Shown piece after piece: positions 53,656 through 64,000 of a stretch of DNA of 64,000 nt. The position numbers and the translations under genes are program-made. The stretch covers positions 26,053,584 through 26,117,583 of the forward strand of contig NC_016134.3 in the NCBI RefSeq assembly GCF_000005505.3, written 5' to 3'. How positions within the stretch are numbered: position 1 is the first letter of the stretch; each line of letters begins with the position of its first letter. Source of the stretch: Brachypodium distachyon (Eukaryota; Streptophyta; Magnoliopsida; Poales; Poaceae). Under the pieces are notes generated by a model. It was given only the letters and a program-made list of their open reading frames with translations. It did no database searches and was not told the DNA's origin.

Positions 53656-56600
53656 ATGGATTTGAATGCATCACCATTGCCCGAAGAAGATGAACAACCT
53701 TATGAAGAACCTGTCGAGGTCGATTATGCACAAGAGGAACTTGTCGAATCTGCTGTCGCAACATTGCATAGGGTACGTACTATGTAATACCTATATTGGG
53801 TATGATTTTCCCTTTGCTGTGAACTGCACATGGTGTATATATATGTGGAGCCAGCTGATGATGTCTGGTGCTTAGAAAGATTAACTGTGTCTTATTTTCC
53901 ATGAAGCGCTAGGTTAACAGTGTTAGCTGAAGGAGCTGAAGGAATTTTCTATAGAGGGTTAGCATTGGCATGCATTGTGACAATGTACTGCACTCTGCAT
54001 AATGGGGCATAACGGGGTATCTTTTTTTCGGTGTGTGTATGCACGAGGGGGTGGGGTGAGGTGGTGGTTCTTTTCGCTTCAACTTCGTGACATATAAAAT
54101 TAGTCAGCACTCCTAAGTTTAGTTTTTCTTATCAGGAAGCACACAAACAGGTTTTGTTTGATGTTGCTAGCCCTATTATTATGTGAATCTTGCTAATATT
54201 AACAGGAGTGTGAGGAGAGACGCAGAAAATTATTTAGAGAGCAGCATGATGAAGGCTCAGGGCGGTTAGAAATGGTTATAAACCTCAAATCAAAGTTGCG
54301 GGGGGGGAGGGGGAGGGGGTTGTCATGATTTGCACCAAATTTTGTTTTGCATACATGCTGTGCTACTCTTTTTGCTTCAAAGTTGTGACATGCAAAATAG
54401 TAGCCACCCCTAATTTTATTTTTCTTATCAGCAAGCGCGCAAACAGGTCTTGTTTCATGTTGCTAGCTCTATTATTTATGTGAATATCGCTAATGTTACT
54501 AGGAGCGTGAAGAGAGACGCATGAAATTAAAGAGAGAGCAACAGGATGAAGACTCGAGGCTTCATTCTCAGCAGATTAGAAATGATCATGCACCTCAAAT
54601 CAAAGTTGCTAGAGGGCGGATCAAAGAGACACCTCAGGGTATGAAGTGCTGGACCTTTTTGTAACAAGTAAATTTAATTGTTGATACAATTGATCCTATT
54701 TTCTATTCCCTCTTCTCATTTGGCAATTTCTAGATAATATCTGTACTTTCATGGTGTGATTTCAGGCTGGTTGGATTGCCCTGGATTTGGTGAGCCAATA
54801 GACAGAATCATACCCTCTAAAGTTCCTCTTGATGAAACATTCAATGAGTCAGTGCCTCCTGGCAAGAGATACTCTTCCAAACAAGTAATAGGCAAGCAAA
54901 GAAAAGCTGGTCGTGACGTAAGTATTGCTTGGTTGATAATTTCTGTTGTGTGTACCGTACTTGTGCATGTTGTACCTGTTTATATGCAAATATAGGTGCT
55001 CTTCTGATATATAGTCAGGCAATGGAAATATTACCAATTTGAAGTGCTCTAGGAACACGTGTATTTTACTTGACTTTCTCTCGTTCATACCGAAGATTGA
55101 TATTGTTGCTACCTCTTTCTTTTGTATGAATGTGTTCATAATTAGTCACTTATTGGCAATTGACAACTGTATATCTTTACTCCTATAAATATGTCAGTTA
55201 GTGGAGGCGGTCTGTCCATCTACCTCTTCACGCCCTCCTGATGTGAGACGTTTGATCTGTTGCAAAAGACTGAGATTGTGGTCATGCTTGCTACAAAAAA
55301 TGGGATATGCAAGTGCCACTAGGCTAGTGTTGTCATGGGCTGAAATTGCAGCAAAATTGGGTTATAGTAGCAAACAGATAAGCGTGTTGTATTGGTTAAA
55401 GCTTGGTACCAGTTACTTTGAGTACTCTATTTGTATAACCACATTGAACAGTCTACTATCTGTTTTATCCGCAACAATGCATGGGTGGTTAGTTAGTCTA
55501 TTAATTTGTATTTATTCGTTTGGCTATAGCTTGGTACTACTTGTGACTTTCAGTTCTCTATTTGTATAACCTCGTTGAACAGTATTAAATTTTTTTATCC
55601 GCAACAATGTACAGGTGGTTAGCTAGTATGTACTCCCTCTGATCCTAAATTCTTGACTCAAATTTGCCCAAATATGGATGTATCTATTCTTAAAAGCGTC
55701 TAGATACATGTAATATTTCGACAACAATTTAGGATCGGAGGGAGTATGTATTAATATGTATTTCTTCGTTTTTTCAGATAGGTTTGGTGATTGATCTGAC
55801 AAATACTTCTCGGTATTACTCACCAGCAGAATGGACAAAGCAAGGTACTAAGCATGTCAAGGTAAGAGAGCTTACCGATATAACACACAGTTTGAGTTCT
55901 GAAGAAAATTCTTCCTAACGCATTCTTGTTTTAGATTCCTTGCAAGGGAAGAGACACTGTACCGGATAATGAATCTGTCAATGAATTTGTCTATGAGGTA
56001 GTAGCAACAATTTCTTGATACAGATATTGCATCAGCAGTATATTATCTGGATGGTGTATTTATTTGTACTAAGCTGAATTCTCATGCTTAATTCTTGATA
56101 TTATTTGACTTCTCGTTTTCACCCCATTTTTTTGCACTTTGTTTTTTAGACACCATGTTTTATAATGCGATGTGGTTATCCATGGCACCTCATCTTTAAC
56201 GACTGGCCACTTTGTTCTTGGATTAACATGATAATATCATGTTGTGTCCTATATAAACATATAACATTTTTTTTCATGTTCTACTTTAAAAGTCATGTTT
56301 CTTGATTCGTGGCAGACCTTTTCCATTTTTCATATTCTTATATCCTGTATGCTGGGGGCACAAATTTGATGGTATGTCCGTGTGGAAATGTCAAAAACAA
56401 TCTATGGATCTTTCTGTTGTCTTCTTTTGTTTTCTTAGTGAGATACTCATCAACACCAATCAATGTTTGTGGTCAGTCTTTCGTACTGTAGAATACATTG
56501 ATATGCGTATAATCAGTTAGTTAACGATCTTGTACATTTGTATAAAGAGCTTCGCTCAATCTAACTATGTAACAATTTTAATATTTCAGGTGATGATGTT

Positions 56601-59600
56601 TCTTGAACGACAAAAGCAGTCAAAGAGTCCAAAGTATGTCCTAGTTCACTGTACCCATGGTCATAATCGTACAGGTTTCATGATTATTCATTACCTCATG
56701 CGCACACACATCTCTTCTGTTGCTGAGGTAGGCCAACTAGATAATGAATGTCTTTTGTTCAACACTGTTCTACTTTTTTTCTTGACATTAGTTTTTTCCT
56801 AGGCAATAAATATATTTGCTAAAAGGCGACCTCCTGGTATATATAAGAGGGACTACATTGAAGCGTTGTATTCATTTTATCATGAGGTTCCTGGGAATAT
56901 GATTGTAACATGCCCTTCAACACCAGAATGGAAGAGACCCTCTGATCTTGATTTAAATGGTGAAGCTAAGCTAGATGACGAGGATGACAATGCTGATCTT
57001 GCACCGGCACATGTATGTATTTCCCCTTTATGAGAAAATGATTCCAAGTAATTGTATTCTGCTTCCTTTGGAATATGAACCGGGACACAAATTTTACTTC
57101 TTCGCACTGGCTACTCTAATGTTTGAACGTGACAAATGGAGTCGGCCATGCCCAAGGCTTATGTTATCTGCTAATTTTCAAGCAGCATTTTTCACTAATA
57201 AAGATTTGGTGTTTTCTTGCTCTTAAGACATCCCCTTGTATCTTACAGAATGAGGTAGAGGTGAAAGTCATCACTAATGATGATGTGTTGGGAGATGCCT
57301 TACCTTACGATCAGCAAGAAGCTCTGCGCATTGTATGTTATAGGTTGCTTGAACTGCCCCCTGTAAGTATATTCTTTTTGGCTGACTGGCATCCTTTTTT
57401 AATATTAATATGAGACCAAGGATAACATTAAACACAAGTGCTACAATTTGTAGAATAATGTTCAGATATCACCGATTCCATCTTTGAGGCCTCACTTTTC
57501 AGTTTTCAAGTCAGTTCAGAGTACGTCCATTGCATGTCAAGTACTGCAAGCCTTATGAATGAAATCGACAGCAATGTTTATCCAAGTGTCTGGTCATTTC
57601 ACATGATCCGACCTTTTTACTTAGTGTGCATGTAACTGTTTTACTAAGATATGCCACATTATAGAAACTATGTACTTTTGCATCATCCAGCTTGAGAACT
57701 GACATGGTTATGGGTTTATAACATTTTATTTGTTTGAACATTCAAAGTATCTGGTTGATCAGTGTAAAACAGCAGTGGAGGTATTTCGCCCAAACTGCGG
57801 GTTGTCGTGTTCTCCACAGGGAATGAGTTCTGAATTCCAATAAGTTCTCAAAGCTAGACTCACAATTTGATTTGGTTTGCAATTTTCAGACTGAAATAAA
57901 GATGAAAAGCTACTAGATCTACTGTTTTTGCTTGTTTTTGGGTTTATAAACTGCAGATTTAACACTAATTAAAAGCAACAAGATGAACTACAACAAGCAA
58001 ATTACTTGGACAGGGAAAGAAGCAAGGTGTTTTAGACAGGGAAGAGTTCAGATCAGAGGGAAATTACTTGAAATCTAATCATGACAGCAACAACAACTGA
58101 AACAAGAACACTTTACTGAATTTTAACTGAATTCGACAACAATATCATGAACTTGAGCAACAATTAACTCAGATCTCAGCACAATTGACTAGAAGAGAGA
58201 AGATTACAGCACTCAGGTCTCAGATTCAGGTTACACAGGAGCAAAAGGGAAGCAGGGAGCTAGAAAGGGAAGAATTGGAGCTTGTCACCGATTTGCTTGA
58301 GAAGAAGAAGCAAGGAATAGACAGGGGAGATGTAGATCTTCAGGGATTCTTCTTCACAAACAGGGAATTCCATCCCCATCCATGACTTCTTCAATCTTCT
58401 TCTTCCTTCTTCCTCCATCTTCCTCTCCTTTCCTGGTTCTTCCTTTTTGCTCTCGAGTCCCCCCTCTCACAGGCAGAGCAAGCTCCTTTTTAGCCAAAGG
58501 CTGGAGTGGTTCAAGTTTTTGCAGAAAAGCCCTTCTAGTTGCTTCAAATCTGCCCAAGAAGATCCTTTAGGACCTTGTAGTTAATGATTTAGCTGGTCGT
58601 CTTCCTTTTTCCTCCCTCCAAGATGAAGAATTTGTGCCTTGACGCACAGATCTGCAATAATTATACTAAGCATGTAAATATGCTCATTTAAGAGTTAATC
58701 ATGTGTTAAGCATTAATTTAAGGCCCAATTAAGGCTTTAAGCACAAAGTGAGAGTTTAGTTTCAGAAAATAAGTAATTAACAGTGAAATAATCATGCTGA
58801 TCGCTGGTATTTATTTAATCTGGCATGCGTCACATTATAGAAACTATGTACTTTTGCATCATCCAGCTTGAGAACTGACATGGTTATGGGTTTATAACAT
58901 TTTATTTGTCTGAACATTCAAAGTATCTGTTATTTATTTAATCTGGCATGCGTCTAACAATGCTATGGCGGGCAGATGAATCATGTTTTCTGTATCTTAC
59001 AGCCTGTTTATAGATATTGTTCTGTGCATTTCTTCCATTTGACATTTTCCTGTAACATGTTTGTAAGTTGCTCTCTTGGTACAATTTTATTCATATGTAG
59101 CTCTGAACAGGTTTTGTTTCTTACATATGAATTCATTTCATTGGTTATAGGCAAGAGGGCATGCACAATTTCCAGGATCACATCCAGTCTCCCTTAACAG
59201 GTAACCAACAGTAAACCCTGTGCAATGTATTGTTTAGGATATTAGAGAACCTATTCCTACCATCTTTCTGTTATCACTCAAATTTCTACATTTTTTATGT
59301 GCATCCTGATTCTTTGTGTATTCCTTGCGTAGCTTGGAATACTTGTAAGGCATTATCAAAATTGCAAATCAAACAACTTTTTTTTAACGCATGCATTTGT
59401 TGCGTTGACATATTGTACCCGACTCTTTTCAGAATATCTCACAAAAGTGTACTCATCCTGATTTTAAAGATTGGAATCTTTTCTTCTATCTATGTTATAA
59501 AGTTTCTTCGACCTGTTCGTGAAGCTTGTTCCCATTTTCATATATTAAAATTGACGATTGGTTGTATTCTATCTATGTTATAAAGTTTCTTCGACCTGTT

Positions 59601-62600
59601 CGTGAAGCTTGTTCCCATTTTCATATATTAAAATTGACGATTGGTTGTAATAACCATTAAGAAAAACTAGATATTTCAATGGTGGGAAAACAAGCAAGGT
59701 CCTGTAAAATTTCATTTTTCTGAATGGACAACTGTTGGTTTAGCTCCTGACGTGCTATGTTTCTCTTTTAACTCAATGTTTCTTTTTTCCTGCATGCAGT
59801 GACAATCTGCAGCTACTTAGACAGCGATACTATTATGCTACATGGAAAGCTGATGGAACCCGATATATGATGCTTATAATGAGGGATGGTTGTTTCTTGA
59901 TTGATCGGAATTTTAGCTTTAGAAGAGTTCAGATGCGCTTTCCCCGTAGAAACCTTAATGAAGTAATATTCTCATTCTGATGCTGGAGAAACCATCCTAG
60001 TGCATTTTATTTTGTAAAAGTTAACCTTTTTTCTTCATGACTTGAAGGGCCTGCATGATATGACCTTGATTGATGGAGAAATGATTATAGACACAGTACC
60101 AGGTTCAGGATTGAAGAGGAGGTACTTGGCATATGATCTAATGGCACTTGATTCAGTGTCCAAAACGAAGGTATCTATCAGAATTTCAATGTCTTTCCAT
60201 TAAAGGAACATGAGCATTCCTTATTGAATTATTACCTGGAGGCCAGCCTCTCCATCTGTCATTTATGCTTTCTTGGATCTCTGATGTGATCCATTTCTAC
60301 ATTTTTTCTTGAGGACTTCTGTGATATCTTCATCTATTGAACTATGCATGAGCAACTATGAAGTTTGTTGCGCATGTTTTGTAAACAATAACTAGTGTTT
60401 GCTTTGTGTTCACGCCATACTTTTATAAATGGGAACTGTCAAAATAAACATAAAGTTCATATTGACTATATATATTACTTTACTGATATGTATCACTTTT
60501 ATGGTAGGTTTTATTTACAGTTGGATCTTATCATTGGAAAGGTATTTGAACTTGCTATCGTTTTTAATTTAGGAGTATTTCTGTGTGTAGTTGCCCTTTT
60601 CTGAAAGGTGGAGATTGATTGAAGATGAAATAATCCGTCCACGTTATTGTGAGAGAAAGCAGTTTGAGAGTGGTGCTAAGAGCAATCCGATATACAAATA
60701 TGATATGGAACTATTTTCGGTAAATTGATCCAAACCTGTTAAATTTTCATGTTCCATTTTGATGAATCTGTTGAAGTAAGTTTCTTATTCTTGGATGCTT
60801 TACCAGGCCAGGAGAAAGGATTTTTGGCTACTCTCCACCGCAAAAAGGGTACTGAAGAAGTTTATTCCATCACTTTGCCATGATGCTGATGGCCTTATAT
60901 TTCAGGTATTTTTTGTCTTCTGCTGGGCACTGTACTTGCAAGTTGGAAATAAGTATTACAATTTTCAGTGCAAGTCGACACAATACATTACTGCTCAAGC
61001 AAGAAAGCAAGCTATACTGGTGAACTATACTATTATATTCTATTGTGATAGAACTGTAAATTGTGACATAATTTTGAATCTCTGGAAGAGAGGAAATATT
61101 CATTATTTTTCAGAAAATACACTATTGATATTTTAGTCGCCATGATTTTGTAAACAACCGGAACCGTTTTTAGTATCTTCAATTTGATTATGGTCTTTCG
61201 TCTTCAGTTTTTTTTTTGTGCTGTTGATCAATCACAAATACATGGGTGTTGAACTGGTGATTAGTGGTCTGAAATTATGTATTGATTGACAGGTGACATT
61301 CCATCTCGCTTTCTGCGTGTAACTTAATATTTACTGAATTATTGCATTGCCTGATGGAGGTTACATGACTTTTGAGTAGGAAGCATGAAATGGATCCTCG
61401 TTATATGCATAGATTAAATATGGTCAGTCCGAGAACAATTTAAGCTCATAGCCTTATGATGCAAGTGTGTCTCTTGGTCTGTTTACTTTCATTTGTTTAT
61501 CATTATATTAATAATCATTGTGAACATATCAATCTAATTTTGAGATACTTTGAAGCATAAAAAGGGTGGTGATCAGTATACATATCAAAGGCTTTGTGGT
61601 GGTAATATGAACTTAATTTTAACAGGTGTGCTGTTATTTGCAGTGTCTTGGATTTCATTGCCCATTTATTTTGCAGTTCACCTCGCACCAAGAGTAATGT
61701 TTTTGGTGTTACTCCCGTTATGCATCTGTCAAGGATTTGCAATTTTTTTCCGAGTAGTTCCAGGTTGAGATATTTCATGTTTTGTGCTTCTGTCAATGGA
61801 TTGATGTTCAAGGAGACTTTAGATGATAGAGTGAGCGAGGGTGAAGGAGTGGGAGGGAGCTTTCTACTAATCCTTGATTTGAACAAATTGTTGGTTTTAA
61901 GTTGATGAGCTGTAGTTTGGTTTTAAGTTGATGAGCAGTAGAATTGAGGGTGATATTCCTTGATATAGTTTGTGAACAATTTATGCACACCTCTCATTTG
62001 CAATTCTTATTGTGGTTGAGAATAATTCGTTTCAGACATAAAGTACAATTTGTTTTTCTTTGGCTGACACATTCTTTTGTTGTTCTTGTTCATTAGGGGT
62101 GGGATGATCCATATGTAACTCGTACTCATGAAGGTCTTCTTAAGTGGAAATACCCTGAAATGAATTCAGTTGACTTTTTGTTTGAGGTTTGTATCACATT
62201 TGTTTTCCAACGTTATTGCTTTGAATGACTTTTTTTTCCCATGATGGGGCTTATTTTATCATTCCTAACTGATGCAGGTTGGCAATGATAATCGCCAGCT
62301 GGTTTTCCTTTACGAGAGAGGCAAAAAGAAACTCATGGATGGTTCTCGGATGGTATTTCCAAGTAAGCATCTCCTGTAATCGTTGAGTTCATTTCATCTT
62401 GTGCACACTGCAGATTGCACAACATATTTCTCACTAGCAAAATTTTTGGGTCCTAATAAGTACTCCCTCTGTCCCATATTAAGTGACTCAAATTTGCCCA
62501 AATATGGATGTATCTATATCCAAAGGCATCTAGATACATGTAATATTTCGTCAGTTAATATGGGCCGGAGGGAGTATATCTTATAAGGAACTCCATTGTA

Positions 62601-63716
62601 GTCTTTGTACATTAATGGGTTTGGAAACTTTTTTTTGGAGCCTACAATCTCTGTAGTATTTTTCCATGAATTTAAAATTTATTAAGGTAGTACTACTACA
62701 GTAACAGTTAGGACCCTAGGTCTAGTATACGTTTGTAGGTGCATGACCTGCTGACTTCTCAGTAAATGGGGCCAATCTCAACAACATTGCATTCACTCTT
62801 CTCCCCTGTATTTTGTTTCTGGCAAACTCATGAATATTTTATGTTCTGTTTGTATGCTGGAAATTGAATCATCTGCCGTATTCATGCTCTTAACTGATGG
62901 GCTTGTATTTGTTCATTTGTCGCATTAATATGCTAACGTTCGGAAACTTACGCAGATGAAGAAGACCCATCCTCCATCTCTGGGAGGATTGTTGAGTGCT
63001 CTTGGAGCAAGGAAGATCAGTGTTGGGTCTGCATGCGTGTTAGATCTGATAAATCAACCCCAAACGATATCAACACATATCGCAAGGCTGGTTCTCCTAT
63101 ACCCTTTTCTATGCTGGAATTTATTTACTGTGCTTATATGGTTGCATATGGATATGATCATGATTCTTTTAATACGAGTACATATATCTAATCATTTGAA
63201 ATGATTTTGCTACTAGTTTCAATTTACAATAATTGACTTGTTTGTTTACTTACATTAATAATATTTTATACATAAAGAACCTCCATACTTGACCTCCAAA
63301 AGCTATACTGTGAATGTTTTTTATCTCCTCACCCTGTGAGCACCATCTTTAACTGGTTTAATTAGGCAACTAGTCAATTCATCTTTTGCTTGCTTTCAGT
63401 GAAATAAACTTCTCTTCATGAAACCAAAATATTCATCTCAGTAGGTTTGGAATAACTTGATGACATGGTTACAATCGGGAAGAAGGCAACAGAAACTGTA
63501 ATCTTCTGACAATAATCTTTGCGCTGTCCGCAGGTAATGAGGAGTATCACCGACAATATAACCGAAGACAAGCTTCTAGAAGAGATCAATGAGATAAGCA
63601 ACCTCCCGATGTATGATGATAGGGAAAAGATGGCCCAACAACAAGCTCATGCAAAGATGGCACAACATCAAGCTCATGCAAAGATGGCACAACATCGGCG
63701 GATGCCACCACAGTAG
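53656..63716 (+). CDS. mRNA capping enzyme, bifunctional RNA 5'-triphosphatase / guanylyltransferase
   Basis: Seventeen coding exons (53656-53772, 54503-54638, 54766-54917, 55778-55861, 55935-55997, 56590-56727, 56803-57012, 57249-57362, 59151-59200, 59800-59962, 60048-60170, 60591-60719, 60807-60905, 62097-62186, 62278-62362, 62956-63086, 63534-63716) close in phase to 688 aa. The enzyme removes the gamma phosphate of nascent mRNA and adds GMP, in the nucleus with RNA polymerase II. The N-terminal half is a cysteine-phosphatase-type triphosphatase with HCTHGHNR (Cys205, Arg211). The C-terminal half is a guanylyltransferase with KADGTR (Lys371 takes GMP), DGEM near 418-421, DGLIFQ near 521, LLKWK near 540, and an OB-fold end (CSWSKEDQCWVCMRVRSD). 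This matches the plant two-domain type (Arabidopsis ARCP1-like). The acidic N-terminal extension and the repeated Met-Ala-Gln C-terminus are extra. One intron uses a GC donor; the rest are GT-AG. Confidence 0.95.
54071..54300 (+). pseudogene. Decayed tandem copy of capping-enzyme exon 2 and its upstream intron
   Basis: Matches 54366-54600 at an offset of about 297 bp, including intron phrases (CTTATCAG, CAAACAGG, TTGCTAG) and the exon start after AACAG at 54205. The exon-like part (54206-54299) lacks 13 bases relative to exon 2, so the frame shifts. It ends in a G-run with no donor. It is not expected to be spliced into the mRNA. Confidence 0.8.
55633..55744. mobile_element. Stowaway MITE in capping-enzyme intron 3
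   Basis: CTCCCTCTGATCCTAAAT ... ATTTAGGATCGGAGGGAG inverted ends with TA on both sides (55631-55632, 55745-55746). It shares CAAATATGGATGTATCTAT with the copy at 62463. Confidence 0.93.
57655..58953. other. About 1.05-kb insertion in intron 8 flanked by a 99-bp direct repeat
   Basis: 57655-57753 and 58831-58929 are nearly identical (one visible difference). A 23-bp phrase (TATTTATTTAATCTGGCATG...) also occurs on both sides of the second copy (58808, 58931). The 1.05 kb between has LTR-like character (starts TTGATCAGTGTAAAACAGCA) but no coding domain. The structure suggests a tandem duplication combined with an unidentified TE insertion. Confidence 0.6.
59485..59650. repeat. 83-bp tandem duplication in intron 9
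   Basis: Copies 59485-59567 and 59568-59650 start TCTATCTATGTTATAAAG and differ only at the last base. This is a recent duplication in the intron before the guanylyltransferase active-site exon. Confidence 0.95.
62463..62574. mobile_element. Stowaway MITE in capping-enzyme intron 15
   Basis: CTCCCTCTGTCCCATATTAA ... TTAATATGGGCCGGAGGGAG with TA flanks (62461-62462, 62575-62576). It is closely related to the intron-3 copy. Confidence 0.93.
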
Positions 63717-64000
63717 TGTTAGTCTTGTCAGAGTAGTGCTAGAGCGCCGCCACCAGCGGCTGGTTCCCTTGGCTTGTGTAATTAGTAGAGGTTGTTTAGG
63801 GCCTACGATGACCGGCCAGCCAACTAATTCTTTGCACTTCTTCTGTGCCTACCCCCCTCCCTCTTCCTTGTATAGTTGTGGCAGCAGATTAGTTCTTGTA
63901 AATCCTGTGTAATGTTGTTCTATTTTCTCTCCTATGGTTTTATTTTCATGGGTGATAGAATAGTCTTTTAACAAGGAAGCGTGTTCAAGTATGTCACTAG
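63717..64000 (+). other. 3' UTR of the capping enzyme
   Basis: T-rich non-coding DNA after the TAG at 63714-63716. It runs past the window edge or ends near it; no unambiguous polyadenylation signal was fixed. Confidence 0.6.

Noticed and set aside
54206..54299. First exon-2 copy as a real alternative coding exon
   Set aside because: A 13-base loss shifts the frame and no donor follows; the second copy keeps the protein continuous.

Overview
The window is nuclear DNA of a grass (Poaceae). It contains Stowaway-type MITEs with CTCC-TCCG termini, Tat-type Ty3/gypsy and Sirevirus-type Ty1/copia retrotransposons, GC-rich first exons, and two intron-rich plant genes. No rRNA, tRNA gene, CRISPR array or prokaryotic gene is visible. 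The species cannot be named from the sequence alone.

Layout. (1) 1-11340: a decayed Ty3/gypsy element on the + strand. It has a partial 5' LTR, gag, protease, RT-RNase H, integrase, and an antisense spliced extra ORF with a gypsy-type transposase (PF04195-like) domain. It breaks off at about 11340 and its 3' LTR is missing. (2) 11341-15480: a five-exon bZIP transcription-factor gene on the - strand (one leader exon and four coding exons, 358 aa) of the atypical At1g58110-like type. (3) 15480-19492: intergenic DNA with a SINE-like head and a 562-bp long-TIR element that has a GC-rich core. (4) 19493-48230: a probable approximately 3-kb non-autonomous Helitron whose 3' end is recognisable. It has been blown up by nested insertions: a Sirevirus copia (19660-32955, TSD ctcat) that itself carries a 3.14-kb solo LTR in gag (21912-25052, TSD atgcc), and a 12.5-kb Tat-type gypsy on the - strand (34433-46893, TSD taagc) sitting inside a small MITE (TSD ata). 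(5) 48231-50740: intergenic DNA with further MITEs. (6) 50740-64000: an mRNA capping enzyme gene on the + strand, a bifunctional RNA triphosphatase-guanylyltransferase with 17 coding exons and 688 aa, apparently intact.

The two host genes look functional: every splice phase closes and the catalytic motifs are present. All retroelement coding regions carry stops, frameshifts or lost catalytic residues. Target-site duplications let the nesting order be read directly. Both gypsy elements share the same unusual layout, a spliced antisense gene downstream of integrase, and the Sirevirus has a spliced extra ORF downstream of RNase H. The most notable host-gene features are a duplicated and decayed exon 2 and a GC splice donor in the capping-enzyme gene, and an altered DNA-binding basic region in the bZIP protein.
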